A model generated the notes under the pieces. The model made no database searches. It was not told the DNA's origin and saw only the letters and a program-made list of their open reading frames with translations. Of a stretch of DNA of 64,000 bases, positions 1-10,139 are shown one piece after another; position 1 is the stretch's first letter; the number at the start of each line of letters is the position of its first letter. Origin of the DNA: CAUZIB01 sp963663925 (lineage in GTDB: Bacteria; Acidobacteriota; Vicinamibacteria; Vicinamibacterales; UBA8438). The translations under genes were made by a program, and so were the position numbers. Location: NCBI GenBank assembly GCA_965237405.1, contig OZ250139.1, positions 2,666,001 through 2,730,000 on the forward strand, read 5' to 3'.

Positions 1-666
1 TACGGTGTGGACACCGGTCAATTCGCACCCAGTCCTGAAAGCCGGCTTGCCTTGAGGCGAGCACATAACCTAACCGAGGACGCACCCGTTGTAGTTGCAG
101 CAGGCCGGCTTGCCAGCAAGAAGGGTTTCGAGTACCTCATCGATGCTGCGGCGGCACTGCTAGTCCGTTTTCCCGAGCTGGTCATCGTGATCGTCGGCGA
201 GGGCGACCTCGAGCGCGAGCTCAGGGAACGCGCAGCCGGACACGGTATCGAAAACCACGTGCGTCTTACTGGCGCTGTACCTCAACGGGAGGTTGGTGCG
301 TGGTTCTCGGCTGCTGACGTCATCGCCATCCCGTCCATCCATGACGACGCTGGCAATGTCGACGGGTTGCCGAACGTGCTACTCGAAGCACTGGCTTCCG
401 CGACGCCCGTCGTCACGACGAACGTCGGTGGGATCGCGTCGGTTGCCGAGGACGGCATCACAGCGCGAGTTGTTCCCGAACGAGACGCCGCCGCGCTTAG
501 CGAAGCCATCGGGCACCTGCTGGCCCAAACCGATGTGGCGCGTACGATAGGTCGTGAAGCGCGTGAGCGGATGTGTCGTGCTCACAATTGGACGAGCGTC
601 GCCGAGCGTTTCGAGGATCAGTACGAGCGTGTCGTCAATTCGCCGCTACACATTGCTCGGTCGTAA
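1..666 (+). CDS. Glycosyltransferase family 4, C-terminal part (truncated by window edge)
   Basis: The frame is open to the window edge, and the first residues (YGVDTGQF) match the conserved NGVDxxxF stretch in the middle of GT4 enzymes, so the GTG at 7 is not the real start. Next come the nucleotide-sugar half motif AAGRLASKKGFEYLIDAA and the acceptor/donor loop GLPNVLLEALASATPVV, whose Glu belongs to the EX7E motif. Such enzymes move a sugar from an NDP donor to a lipid-linked glycan on the cytoplasmic face. Only the Rossmann-like C-terminal domain is visible, so the sugar cannot be guessed. It runs in the same direction as the membrane protein that follows after about 30 bp. Confidence 0.9.
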   Translation, partial: YGVDTGQFAPSPESRLALRRAHNLTEDAPVVVAAGRLASKKGFEYLIDAAAALLVRFPELVIVIVGEGDLERELRERAAGHGIENHVRLTGAVPQREVGAWFSAADVIAIPSIHDDAGNVDGLPNVLLEALASATPVVTTNVGGIASVAEDGITARVVPERDAAALSEAIGHLLAQTDVARTIGREARERMCRAHNWTSVAERFEDQYERVVNSPLHIARS

Positions 667-697
667 CCACACGTGCTACGGTGTCGGCTAGTTGCTT

Positions 698-3216
698 ATG
701 TGGAGTGCGTTACCCTTCCTTCTGCTAGTTTCGTATCTCCCTGGTGTTGTCATCTTTCGAGTTCCTATCGGTCGGCGCGACCTGCGCGCTAGCCTCTCGA
801 CTGAGGAGCGGCTCTTTTGGCACGTCATTCTCAGCCTCCTACTAACCTCAAGCTTCGGTCTTGCGCTGGCTGCGGCTGGATGGTACCGCTTCGACCGGTT
901 GCTCTGGCTCAATGGCACGGTCATCATGCTTCTCGTCGGCGTGTTTCGTGGCCGACTTCGGCTCAGACAGTCAGTTAAGCGTCTGTCGTTTTCTGCCCTC
1001 GTTCCCGCCGCACTGATCGGTATCGCAGCGTTCATGACCCTTCAGGCGCCGCCAGCGGAATACATCATTGGGGGTAAAGATCCAGGCACCTACGTCATAG
1101 AAGGGGTTCAAATTGCGCAAGAAGGATCGTTGCGCATCACGGATCCGCTAGTGGTATCGATTCCCGAACACCTACTTGACCTGTACGCACAAGAAGAAGA
1201 TCGGGACACCTACTACGGACGCCGTTTCATGGGCTTTTATCTGGTCGAGCCTGAGACAGGACAGGTCGTCGGGCAGTTCCCACACTTATACCCAGTTTGG
1301 ATTGCCGTTGGATACGGTATTAACGGCCTCACCGGGACGCGGTACACCGTGACACTTCTCGCAATACTTGGGGTAATTGCGGTTTACTTTACTGGCTGTT
1401 GGCTGGTTGGTCGCCCAGCAGCAACCGCGGCTGCCATCCTTCTTGCGATCAACGTCGCACGAGTCTGGTACAGTCGGTATCCCAACGCTGAAATCCTCCT
1501 GCAGATCCTCGTGTTCGCAGGCCTTCTCGCATATTTCCGAGCCAGCGCCAATAACGACCGATTCTTCGCGGTCGTGGCCGGCGGGCTAATTACACTAGCC
1601 GGATTCACCCATCTCACCGGGCTATTCGTCATTGTAGTCGCACTCTGCGCGAGTCTTTTAAGCCCGTACGCCGGCCGGCCATTGTCTTTTACGTTTCTTA
1701 CTGTCGCAACCGCTGGCGGTATCCTAGTCGCTCTGTACTATTCCACCTTACTTGCACCGTACGTAGAGCGCCCTCTAGTCGTTATTCAGAACTTCCCAAA
1801 CTTCTCCCTTTGGGCCGTCGTTACCCAAGTCGCCGATTCCGTTCGACGTTTTCGGTATTGCTCGCTCTCAGTCGAACCCAAGTCGCCGATTCCGTTCGAC
1901 GATGGCTTCCGTTTGGTGTCGTGGCAGGAGTTTGGGTGCTCGCTGCGTACGCTTATTTCTTTCGCGTGCCCGAACACGGTTTAGCACTGCATGATGCAGC
2001 AGCTCTCAGAACTTTCGCAGAATATTATCTATCGCCGCTCGGCTTATTGATGGCCCTCGTGGGTCTAGCACTGGTGGTCCGGAAGCGCTTCTGGCCTGGA
2101 CTTACGTTCGTATTGATACTGGTGGGATTCTCGCTCGTATTCTTCTACAAGATTCGGATCATTCCAGAACACTTTTGGGCTGCGCGACGATTTCTTGCTG
2201 TGATTCTACCGGGTGCACTGCTCCTACTTGGGGCTGCTGCGTTTCCGTTAACGTCTTTCACGTTACCCACGAGCCTGGATCGACGCCTCATTCGGATGAC
2301 CACGATGGCGATGGGAATACTCGTGGTCGTTTTTATAGGAGCGGGATATCTACGTGCGTCGGCACCAATCATGAACCACGTTGAATACGAAGATATCGTG
2401 CCCCACATTGAAGCAATCAATGCGCAGATCTCCGACACCGACCTCGTCATCGTCGAATCGCGGCAGGCATCAGACCTTCATACTCTTGCCATCCCGCTTG
2501 CCTATATCTATTCGAGAGCTGTCCTGGTTCTTCGACATGCCGATCCCAATAGTGTCAAATTTCAGGAGTTCCTGTCCTGGGCGAAGGCTCGCTACAAGCG
2601 GGTTCTCTTTATCGGAGGCGGGGGCACACGGCTGCTGTCGCCATCGACGGACGCCGTTCCACTCAGTACTGAGCGATTCTCCGTTCCCGAATACGAATCA
2701 GCCTACAACGCGTACCCCAGCGAGATTCGGTTCAAGCGTTACGACGTGTCCATCTTTGAGATTTTTCCTCGCGTAATGCCTATCGACAGCTTTGACTTGG
2801 ACGTCGGTGTTGAGGACGAACTCCTACTCAGTCGGTTCCACGACCAGGAGGTTCTCGGTGGTACAAATACAACGTTTCGATGGAGCCGAGACACATCCTA
2901 CGTATCGATTCTTGGTATCTCCCAAAAACATCACATCGTCACACTCTGGTTGCAGAATGGTGGTCGTCCAGACAACGTTGGTCATGCAACCGTCGAGATC
3001 TCACTGAACCGTCGTCATCTTGGCACGGTAACAGTGAATGAACAGTTCAAGCCCTATCGGTTTGATGTTCCATTTGATTTAGCGGCTGAGCTCGAAGTCG
3101 CAGAGCAGCCGGGTCTTCTCCAGCTGACCTCACACACATGGAAACCGGGTGAAGTACTTCGTGTCGACGACCCTCGCGAACTTGGCGTGATGGTCGACCG
3201 GATCACGGTCAACTGA
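698..3216 (+). pseudogene. GT-C type (GT39/PMT-like) membrane glycosyltransferase, frame broken by a 53-bp insertion
   Basis: Two overlapping open frames (692-1984 and 1810-3216) form one protein. Both contain TQVADSVRR, encoded by the two halves of a 26-bp direct repeat at 1823-1848 and 1876-1901. Removing 53 bp joins the frames into about 820 codons. The N-terminal half has many hydrophobic helices and a luminal-type loop with GGKDPGTYVIEG, like the acidic first loop of GT-C enzymes that use polyprenyl-phosphate sugars. The C-terminal half ends in a soluble beta-rich tail. The start may be TTG 692 or ATG 698. As sequenced, translation stops soon after the repeat, so the gene is probably inactive unless the repeat contracts. 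Confidence 0.75.
1823..1901. repeat. 26-bp direct repeat with 27-bp spacer causing a frameshift
   Basis: A 26-base sequence beginning acccaagtcgccgattccg occurs at 1823-1848 and again, identically, at 1876-1901. The 53-bp offset is not a multiple of three and exactly accounts for the frame change in the surrounding membrane glycosyltransferase gene. The 27-bp spacer has no match in the rest of the gene that I could see. Confidence 0.9.
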
Positions 3217-3228
3217 GTCGGGTGACTC

Positions 3229-4473
3229 TCACGAACTCAATTGTTCGTACAACGAAGTGTAGTGTGGCCCGATCACGTCCCAGCTGAATCTCGATTCGCA
3301 CCGTTTCCGACCGGCCTCACCGAACGAACGTGCGTCAACCCCCATCGCAGTAACGAGTTGAGTAGCCAGTGCGTCGGCGTCCCCCGGTTGAACCAAGAAC
3401 CCCGTGACCCCATCCTCGACCTTGTCGGGCAATCCCCCGGTCCGTGATGCAACTACCGGACATGAATGAGCCATTGCCTCGAGTGTCACGAGACTAGAGC
3501 CTTCGTAGCGAGTCGGATGGACGAACCAATCCGCGACCGCATACCAGCTGTGGAGATCATGATCATCGACACGACCAAGCAAGATACAGTTAGGTTCTAG
3601 TCCAGCGCCGGCGATCGCCTTCTGGATTACAGACCGTTCAGGCCCATCGCCGGCCAAGACCCAGGTCCAATTAGAGGGAAGTTCGTTCGCCACACGCGCA
3701 AGCGCGTTAACCATTACGTCGAACCCCTTGTTGGCCTCAAGTCGACCCGCCGAGAAAAACAGTGGATCGGCCTGCTCAATTCCATGCCGGACCAGCAACG
3801 CAAACCCGCGATCAACCTTTGCGAGCTGACGACAGCGTGAAGGGCTAACTGCGTTAGGAATGACGACCTGGCTACTCACAGGACAGCCCAGATGCTGTTC
3901 TATGCTCGTTGTGAGGGAACGATCAGTCGCGACGACCACAGTACTTTCACAAGCAACCGTCACCATGCCTCGCCTAAATGGAAGATAGGCCAGGTGTTTG
4001 AGCCGTCGATGTGACTGAAACTCTTCGAGACCATGGGTTGTAACGACTAGCGGACATGACAACTTCCCACGTCGCGAGGCAACAGCCAACCCCCAGCCGG
4101 CAAGACCATGAACATGCACCACATCAGGAAGTGGACTCGACTTAAACACCTCACGCGCAACCCTCCGCGACCAGAGAAAATAGTTTGAGATCCGATCTAG
4201 AACGACAGTACCTTTCCGTGATCCAACCGGTAGACGACCACCCCGTATCCAGTACAAGGTGACGAACGATGGGAACGCGCGATTAGCCAGCTTGAGCCGT
4301 CCCAGATCCGACGGTGTTTCCGAATACAAGTCGACCCTAATACCTCGCGCAGCAAGCTCGCTCACCAACTCAAATACATGGCGTTCGAGACCGCCAGGGC
4401 CGTGGGCTGGATGGACCCGGCGCGACACCATAGCCACGCGCAGCGGTTTCCTCTCGGAAGCTACGCGGTTCAT
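3229..4473 (-). CDS. Glycosyltransferase family 4
   Basis: Typical two-domain GT-B enzyme of about 414 residues. The N-terminal domain has the glycine-rich HGPGGLERHVFELVSELA segment and HVHGLAGWG. The C-terminal domain has FFSAGRLEANKGFDVMVNAL, LAGDGPERSVI and RYEGSSLVTLEAMAHSCPVV with the EX7E glutamates. I chose ATG 4473 because it starts the MNRVASERKPLRVAMVSRR strand 4 bp after the stop of the upstream gene; the longer upstream extension looks non-coding. It lies convergent to the preceding plus-strand gene and last in a minus-strand run starting near 11,315. Substrate unknown. Confidence 0.9.
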   Translation of the reverse strand: MNRVASERKPLRVAMVSRRVHPAHGPGGLERHVFELVSELAARGIRVDLYSETPSDLGRLKLANRAFPSFVTLYWIRGGRLPVGSRKGTVVLDRISNYFLWSRRVAREVFKSSPLPDVVHVHGLAGWGLAVASRRGKLSCPLVVTTHGLEEFQSHRRLKHLAYLPFRRGMVTVACESTVVVATDRSLTTSIEQHLGCPVSSQVVIPNAVSPSRCRQLAKVDRGFALLVRHGIEQADPLFFSAGRLEANKGFDVMVNALARVANELPSNWTWVLAGDGPERSVIQKAIAGAGLEPNCILLGRVDDHDLHSWYAVADWFVHPTRYEGSSLVTLEAMAHSCPVVASRTGGLPDKVEDGVTGFLVQPGDADALATQLVTAMGVDARSFGEAGRKRCESRFSWDVIGPHYTSLYEQLSS

Positions 4474-4477
4474 CCAG

Positions 4478-5746
4478 CTAATGTCCTCGCCCTGTTTGGC
4501 GCTTCGAATTCTCGATGGCCGAAGCATAGACGGCAGCGACCGAGGGATACACAGCGTCTGGAGAATAGCACTCGATGAGACGCATTCGTGCAGCGGCACC
4601 GACTCGAGACCGACAATCCTCTGATTGGAGATCCTCAAGTGCAACCGCAAGATCTTCAGCCGTTCTTACTAACCACCCGGTTACACCTGATTCGATAATC
4701 TCCAAGTTCCCGCCTCGTGCCCAGGCTACAACCGGAACGCCGAGTCCCATCGTTTCGAGCACCAAACGAGAAAGTGGCTCATCCCAAGCACTCGGCAGAA
4801 TAACCGCCCGTGCGTCGCGTTGTAGACCAAGCAATTGATCGTGATCAACCCAACCGAGAAACGTCGCGTCCAATCCAAGGGCCGCTGCCTGTGACTCAAG
4901 GGCACCGCGGGCGGGCCCGTCACCAGCGACAAGCAACCTAATGCCGAAGCTGACTTCAGACAACATCTTGAATAAGAGATGAAAACCCTTGGTCGGCTGA
5001 AGCTTTCCAGCAGTAAGCACGAAGGGCCTACCGTCAGAGCTTGACCACGATGTCGCAGTTGCCGCGATGTGATTAGGGTCAACAATATTCGGCACTACCG
5101 ACACATCCGTGTGAGGAAGATGACCTTCGATCCGCCGCTTAACTGCTTCACTCACCGCCAGCACCTTGTCGGCCACTGAAAGACCGATGGCCCGTGCATT
5201 CAGCCGCCTTCGTGCCCATCCAACCATTATTCTTGACACTGGCCTCGGCCAGTCCCAGTACTCGCTCATGCACCCACTGAGATTCACCGTCGAACAACCC
5301 TCACAAACCTGCGACGCCCACCACGCCGTACCGTGCAGACATACCGGCCAGTAGTCTCGGACTGTGGCGACCGTTGCAAGAGCGTGCCGCCGTCCGACCG
5401 CTACCGTTGGGGGAGTACTATGAAGATGTTGCGCATGGAGCACGTCGACGTCTGGTTCGGCGCTTAATCGCTGGTGCAGATAGTCCGCTATGGCCGCGTG
5501 GGCATAATCGTGCTTTCCAAGCCTACGGCGCACCGTATGCGCGGCCCGCAAGCCGACGGCAGTAACCGAAATGTCGTCGTGGTACCGCGTTGTCACGTCG
5601 GTTCCGCTTGGATCAACAAGGATCACTTTAACCCGATGGCCCCGATCTCTCAACGTGCGAGCGAGCGCGTGTGTGCTCCATCCGCTACCTCCGCAGTGAG
5701 GTGGGTACACGTCGGTCACAAGCCACACACACCAAGTCGAAATCAT
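4478..5746 (-). CDS. Glycosyltransferase family 4
   Basis: About 422 residues from ATG 5746, which gives the expected first beta strand MISTWCVWLVTDVYPPHCGG followed by the SGWSTHALARTL helix. The central region holds a cysteine-rich loop (CEGCSTVNLSGC) seen in a subset of GT4 enzymes. The C-terminal half has VLTAGKLQPTKGFHLLFKML, LLVAGDGPARGAL and WDEPLSRLVLETMGLGVPVV with the EX7E motif. It is separated from the upstream gene by about 10 bp and from the downstream GT4 by 4 bp, so the three are probably co-transcribed. Acts on the cytoplasmic face; sugar not predictable. Confidence 0.9.
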   Translation of the reverse strand: MISTWCVWLVTDVYPPHCGGSGWSTHALARTLRDRGHRVKVILVDPSGTDVTTRYHDDISVTAVGLRAAHTVRRRLGKHDYAHAAIADYLHQRLSAEPDVDVLHAQHLHSTPPTVAVGRRHALATVATVRDYWPVCLHGTAWWASQVCEGCSTVNLSGCMSEYWDWPRPVSRIMVGWARRRLNARAIGLSVADKVLAVSEAVKRRIEGHLPHTDVSVVPNIVDPNHIAATATSWSSSDGRPFVLTAGKLQPTKGFHLLFKMLSEVSFGIRLLVAGDGPARGALESQAAALGLDATFLGWVDHDQLLGLQRDARAVILPSAWDEPLSRLVLETMGLGVPVVAWARGGNLEIIESGVTGWLVRTAEDLAVALEDLQSEDCRSRVGAAARMRLIECYSPDAVYPSVAAVYASAIENSKRQTGRGH

Positions 5747-5756
5747 TAGGAAGAGT

Positions 5757-7187
5757 CTACGACCGTGTCCGATACAGTGACGACCTGTCGAATACGAAAC
5801 GCCATGCGATCTGTGCGACGCGAGGCGGCACCTCAAACAACTGGTTGTATGCGATTTGGCTCATTCGGACGGGTGCATCGCGCGGAATGAGCCCCACGGA
5901 GTACTGAACAGCCAGACCGAAGTTCCAGAGTATCAAGAGGACAACACACGCAGCGCCTGTCCGCCTGGCTGCGCCCTGAAGATAGCCGAAGGCTGCAGCC
6001 GCACCCAGCGCGAACACAGCCGTGCAGTTAATGAATCGTCGGGCTCCAAACGACGCACCGCCCCACCATGTGTCATACGATCCAATGACCACGACCTGGG
6101 CAGCCACCACCGCTAAGGACGCAAGCACCACCCACGGCGCTCGGCGCCACAATGTGACAAGCCCAAGGAGTCCAACCAAGGTCACAGGGTGCCACGAGAA
6201 CAGTCCGTGAAAGCCTGAAAATAAAACCTTGCCCGCGTGCACGGGTAACACCGAAAACTTCTCCACCACAAACGGTGTCGGTCCGAATGTGCCGTTCAGT
6301 GTGTAATAGACGTAGAACTGCGGGGCAACGAGTACCCCCACTACGGCTCCAAACGCTGCATACGGAACCGCCCGGGTCGAAAGCTCGGCTATGAGACGTC
6401 TGGCCACGGTACTTCCACTGTCCGTGTCGTCCGACGCCGACGACGCTGCTAACCAGAACTCTCGTAGCTCGTCCACTACCACCAGGATCAGGAATAACCA
6501 GTTGAGTTCACGGACGAGGACCATCAACGCAGCAGCCGCGCCGAGTACCATCCACTCAACCGTCGTCCGTTCCGTACGGGTAACATGCCACACCCACACA
6601 AATAGTGCGACCGCGAATAGCGAATTCGCATGCGACATCGCTGGTGTGATGTACAGATAAAATACTACGGGCGACGCGAACCAGACAGCGACGATTCCCC
6701 ATGTGGCAGCGGCACGGCCAACATACACTCGACAGAGCCGATAAGAGAGGAACAACCCGGCTATGCCCCACCATAAGGATGCCAGGCACACGGCGAATAT
6801 ATAAGGCCAGCTGTACCCGTCGCGCGGTATCGAGCTTCCCAGTGATTGAAGCGTCAAAACCAGTCCGTCAGCCACGACATAAAAAGGGGCCCACAGCAAA
6901 GCCGACCCGATAGGTGCATCGTTGAGCCTGTAGCCGGTTGGTGTGGCTTCCTCCATGAACGGACGGAGCCCAGCCTGCGCGACCGGGTCAAGACCAATGA
7001 AATGCGCGTACTCATTCGCATAGTGCAAGTCGCCGTCCATGTAGACCGACCGAAGAGTCGCGAAGTACTTGATCTCGTCGCTGGCATAGATACGCGGTGT
7101 GAATAGCGGAAGCGCCAGAATCGCGACGAGAACAAGTACACGCCACTCATGCCATCCACCCACCCACCGAAGACGGTTCGAAATCAT
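5757..7187 (-). CDS. Polytopic membrane protein, GT39-like glycosyltransferase
   Basis: About 476 residues starting at ATG 7187, just before the first hydrophobic helix (EWRVLVLVAILALPLFT). An acidic periplasmic loop with ASDEIKYFATLRSVYMDGDL follows the first helix, the usual place of the catalytic aspartate in GT-C enzymes; many hydrophobic segments follow. A plausible role is transfer of a sugar from a polyprenyl-phosphate donor on the outer face of the inner membrane. It is placed between a flippase and two GT4 genes. The assignment rests on topology and the loop rather than a diagnostic motif. Confidence 0.6.
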   Translation of the reverse strand: MISNRLRWVGGWHEWRVLVLVAILALPLFTPRIYASDEIKYFATLRSVYMDGDLHYANEYAHFIGLDPVAQAGLRPFMEEATPTGYRLNDAPIGSALLWAPFYVVADGLVLTLQSLGSSIPRDGYSWPYIFAVCLASLWWGIAGLFLSYRLCRVYVGRAAATWGIVAVWFASPVVFYLYITPAMSHANSLFAVALFVWVWHVTRTERTTVEWMVLGAAAALMVLVRELNWLFLILVVVDELREFWLAASSASDDTDSGSTVARRLIAELSTRAVPYAAFGAVVGVLVAPQFYVYYTLNGTFGPTPFVVEKFSVLPVHAGKVLFSGFHGLFSWHPVTLVGLLGLVTLWRRAPWVVLASLAVVAAQVVVIGSYDTWWGGASFGARRFINCTAVFALGAAAAFGYLQGAARRTGAACVVLLILWNFGLAVQYSVGLIPRDAPVRMSQIAYNQLFEVPPRVAQIAWRFVFDRSSLYRTRS

Positions 7188-7283
7188 GGCCAAATGGTCT
7201 CTACGATGCGAAACCAGCCCGCAGTCCCCTGCCCCCACCGATCCAACCCCGAAACGCGACTTCGACCGACACAACCCATTGCT

Positions 7284-8852
7284 CTACTTCACATTACCGC
7301 GAGTAGAGTCGAACCACCCAACCAGCTTGGTATGTCCCGGAAGATCAGTGCGCCGGAGCAAGTCCAGCTCTTCCGGTCCGATGGCGCCAGTAGCACGCAG
7401 TCCAACAACGAAGACCGCAAGCCCAACCACAGTCAGGACAATAGCTTCAACGATGGACGTCGGCCAGAAGGTCCGTGCCATGGCAAGCGTACCCGCCATC
7501 ACCAGGCTCACAAGACCGATCCGTCCAGTAAACGCCCACGGAAACCTGAATCCGTACAGACGGCAGGTAAACGCATAGGCCAGCAGTGCCATCGCAAGCC
7601 TGGAAGCACCGAAGACAACCGCCGCAGGAAGTAATCCGCTCCAAACCGCGACCCCAAGAAACAACGGCGCCGTGAGCAACGTTGGTGAGCGGAGCCAGAC
7701 AAGCGCTCGGTAGCGCTCATCGGTCGAGAGCACGATTCCCGGAAGATTAAATGTCGTCTCGGCATACAAGAACCCGATCAACACCCACGCCAATGGAACG
7801 GCACGAAGGAACTCCGTTCCGAACAAGAGGGGAATGTAGTCACCCGACATCACCATCAGCCCGAATCCGCCCGGCAGTAGCACGACGAGTTGTGCCTTCG
7901 AAACAGCAACGAATGTCCTTCTGAGCTGGCCGATATCACGTTTAAGCATGACCCTGGCGAACAAGGGACGATAGACACCCCTAAAGCTCGCCACCACGAG
8001 ACCAACTGTCATGAACGCTAGTTTAAACGCCGTTGAAAATAACGCGACGTCTTCCGTGGACAGAACGATGGCAAGGGCCGGGGCCGCAAAGTCCATCTGC
8101 GTGAAATAGCCAGAGAGACCAAAGACATAGGTGAACGCGCTGAACCGCAAGAAGCGTCCAGCCTCTCCGGAAAACCACAACCGCGTACGGTTCGACGTCG
8201 TCGCGCTAACATTTGGTGTCGTGGTCACGTGCCCAAGCTGCCACGAAACAACAACAATACTCAACAGCGCGACGACAAGCGCAGCGCTCAAGAGACCACC
8301 CAACGCCCCGTTCATCTGGTAGCCCAGCATCAGGGCAATCCCTACAAAGGCCAGCTCAAAAATCACCTGCACCAGCGCGATGATGTTGGACCACTTCTGA
8401 CCGAAGAAGGCGTTCAGGGTTCTGACCATCAAATCGATGGTCGCTCGAGCCAGGGCGATAGCCGAGATCATCCTGAGAAATGTGGATCCCAAAGGTCCGA
8501 GATCGAGGATAGCGGCCACCGTCTCCGCGTACAGGTTCATGAGGCCCAAAAGTATGGTGAGTAGCAACAGTCGAGTGGCCAGCGCGTCACGCAATAAGCG
8601 TCGTAACGCCTGGGGCCCAGCCGTATGAGCAATCTCGGGCAGAAACTTCAAGAGCGCCGTCGGTATCCCGACACTGGAATGGAGCACTAGGGTAGCCATC
8701 AACCCGATGAGTACGTCGTACACACCAGAACCCAAACCGAATCGACGCCGTATCACAACCGCGAAAACTAGCTGGAACAGGCCTAGTAAAGGAACAAGCA
8801 CCGAGTTCCAGAGTGCGGCTCGAGATACCTGTGCAATCAGGGACGATGACAT
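7284..8852 (-). CDS. Wzx-like polysaccharide flippase (MOP superfamily)
   Basis: About 522 residues, hydrophobic throughout, opening with SSSLIAQVSRAALWNSVLVP, the usual start of the oligosaccharide flippase/RfbX family, followed by regular helices and the mid-protein LSTDERYRALVWLRSPTLL segment. Such proteins move undecaprenyl-diphosphate-linked repeat units across the inner membrane. ATG 8852 is preferred; a longer start at 8882 would overlap the upstream glycosyltransferase by a few bases. The neighbouring GT4 genes on both sides support a Wzx role. Confidence 0.85.
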   Translation of the reverse strand: MSSSLIAQVSRAALWNSVLVPLLGLFQLVFAVVIRRRFGLGSGVYDVLIGLMATLVLHSSVGIPTALLKFLPEIAHTAGPQALRRLLRDALATRLLLLTILLGLMNLYAETVAAILDLGPLGSTFLRMISAIALARATIDLMVRTLNAFFGQKWSNIIALVQVIFELAFVGIALMLGYQMNGALGGLLSAALVVALLSIVVVSWQLGHVTTTPNVSATTSNRTRLWFSGEAGRFLRFSAFTYVFGLSGYFTQMDFAAPALAIVLSTEDVALFSTAFKLAFMTVGLVVASFRGVYRPLFARVMLKRDIGQLRRTFVAVSKAQLVVLLPGGFGLMVMSGDYIPLLFGTEFLRAVPLAWVLIGFLYAETTFNLPGIVLSTDERYRALVWLRSPTLLTAPLFLGVAVWSGLLPAAVVFGASRLAMALLAYAFTCRLYGFRFPWAFTGRIGLVSLVMAGTLAMARTFWPTSIVEAIVLTVVGLAVFVVGLRATGAIGPEELDLLRRTDLPGHTKLVGWFDSTRGNVK

Positions 8853-8874
8853 TGAAGACTCCGAGGCGGGACAA

Positions 8875-10083
8875 TCAGACAACGGACCGTGCTCCTATGT
8901 CTGGCAGCAGATCGTGATAGAAGGAAAGGTATTGATCAGCTACTGTCGTAATCGCGAATCGATCCAGTACATCTGAGCGAGCCGCGCGGCCCATGCGCGC
9001 AGCACGCTGTGGATCAGCAAGCAACGACACCACAGACTCCGCCAACGCCCGGTCATCGCTCTGCCGCACAACGAGACCGCATTTACCACCAGCTTTAAAG
9101 ATGAAGTCGGTGATACCGGGTAACTCGGTGACAACACAGGGTACCCCGCACGCCATGGCTTCGATCATGACCGTTCCGAACCCCTCCTGACGTGACGGAA
9201 AGACAAACACGTCAGTGGCTTGCATCAGTCGGTGCACGTCGTGGCGGATACCCAATCGGTGAACTCTAGCGGCGTCATTAGGTGACAGGAGTGCCAATTG
9301 TTTCGTCACAAAGGCCGTCTCATCAGGATCATCGAAACGGTCTCGGCCGACCAGAATAAGATGCGTGTCGGGGCGAATGGCTCCGATGGTGGGCCAGGCG
9401 CGCAGCAGCACATCGAAACCCTTTCTATGAATGAGCGAACCGACGAACGTGACGACTGAACAAGCGTCGGGAAGCCCGATGGCTCGCCTGAGCTCGACCT
9501 TGTCGTCGGAGGGGCAGAAGAGGCGAACATCTACACCCTGTGGAACGAGTCGAAGCCGGTCAGCCGACAGCCCGGCTTCGCCAAACGCAGTTGCAAGTGC
9601 CGGCGAAATCGCGACGTACCCGTCGCATGCCCTGAAAACATGGTTGCGGAACCCCTGCAAGCGCTGTCGCTTACCCAACACCGTGACAGCATCGTCAACA
9701 CCCACCAAAGTCATTTCAAAGATCACGGGATGTCGTTCAAGGCGCCCCCATAACCAGGCCGAATACAGCGCATCGGTGAGCGCGTGAACATGAACAATGT
9801 CGAACGTCGAATGGCGAGCAAGATATCCAAAGACCTGCGCTGCGAACACTGGTCCATAGCTGCGGTGCCCAACACGGGTTCGACCGATCAGAGGGAGGCT
9901 GCTGCGCAGGCGTACAACCCTAAAGGTGTCAGTTTCTTCGACACTTGAAGAGCAGTCGTAAGACGATGTCAGAACGGTTAGTTCGTGTCCACGACCAGCG
10001 AGTTCGTGACAGAGCACTTCCAGTTGCTCCCCTTGACCGGAGAAGTGAGGACGAAAGCGCTGAATAACCATCGCGATCCGCAT
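8875..10083 (-). CDS. Glycosyltransferase family 4
   Basis: About 402 residues from ATG 10083 (MRIAMVIQRFRPHFSGQGEQ), the canonical GT4 opening with a glycine-rich loop. HVHALTDALYSAWLWG lies in the acceptor domain. The donor domain shows VTFVGSLIHRKGFDVLLRAW, and SRQEGFGTVMIEAMACGVPC with the EX7E glutamates. The gene ends about 22 bp upstream of the flippase start and follows another GT4, consistent with one transcript. Specificity unknown. Confidence 0.9.
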   Translation of the reverse strand: MRIAMVIQRFRPHFSGQGEQLEVLCHELAGRGHELTVLTSSYDCSSSVEETDTFRVVRLRSSLPLIGRTRVGHRSYGPVFAAQVFGYLARHSTFDIVHVHALTDALYSAWLWGRLERHPVIFEMTLVGVDDAVTVLGKRQRLQGFRNHVFRACDGYVAISPALATAFGEAGLSADRLRLVPQGVDVRLFCPSDDKVELRRAIGLPDACSVVTFVGSLIHRKGFDVLLRAWPTIGAIRPDTHLILVGRDRFDDPDETAFVTKQLALLSPNDAARVHRLGIRHDVHRLMQATDVFVFPSRQEGFGTVMIEAMACGVPCVVTELPGITDFIFKAGGKCGLVVRQSDDRALAESVVSLLADPQRAARMGRAARSDVLDRFAITTVADQYLSFYHDLLPDIGARSVV

Positions 10084-10139
10084 CGAACGGTCAGCTCCAG
10101 TCCTTGGGCGATCAGCGCATAAACCTTGGGCCATCTCAG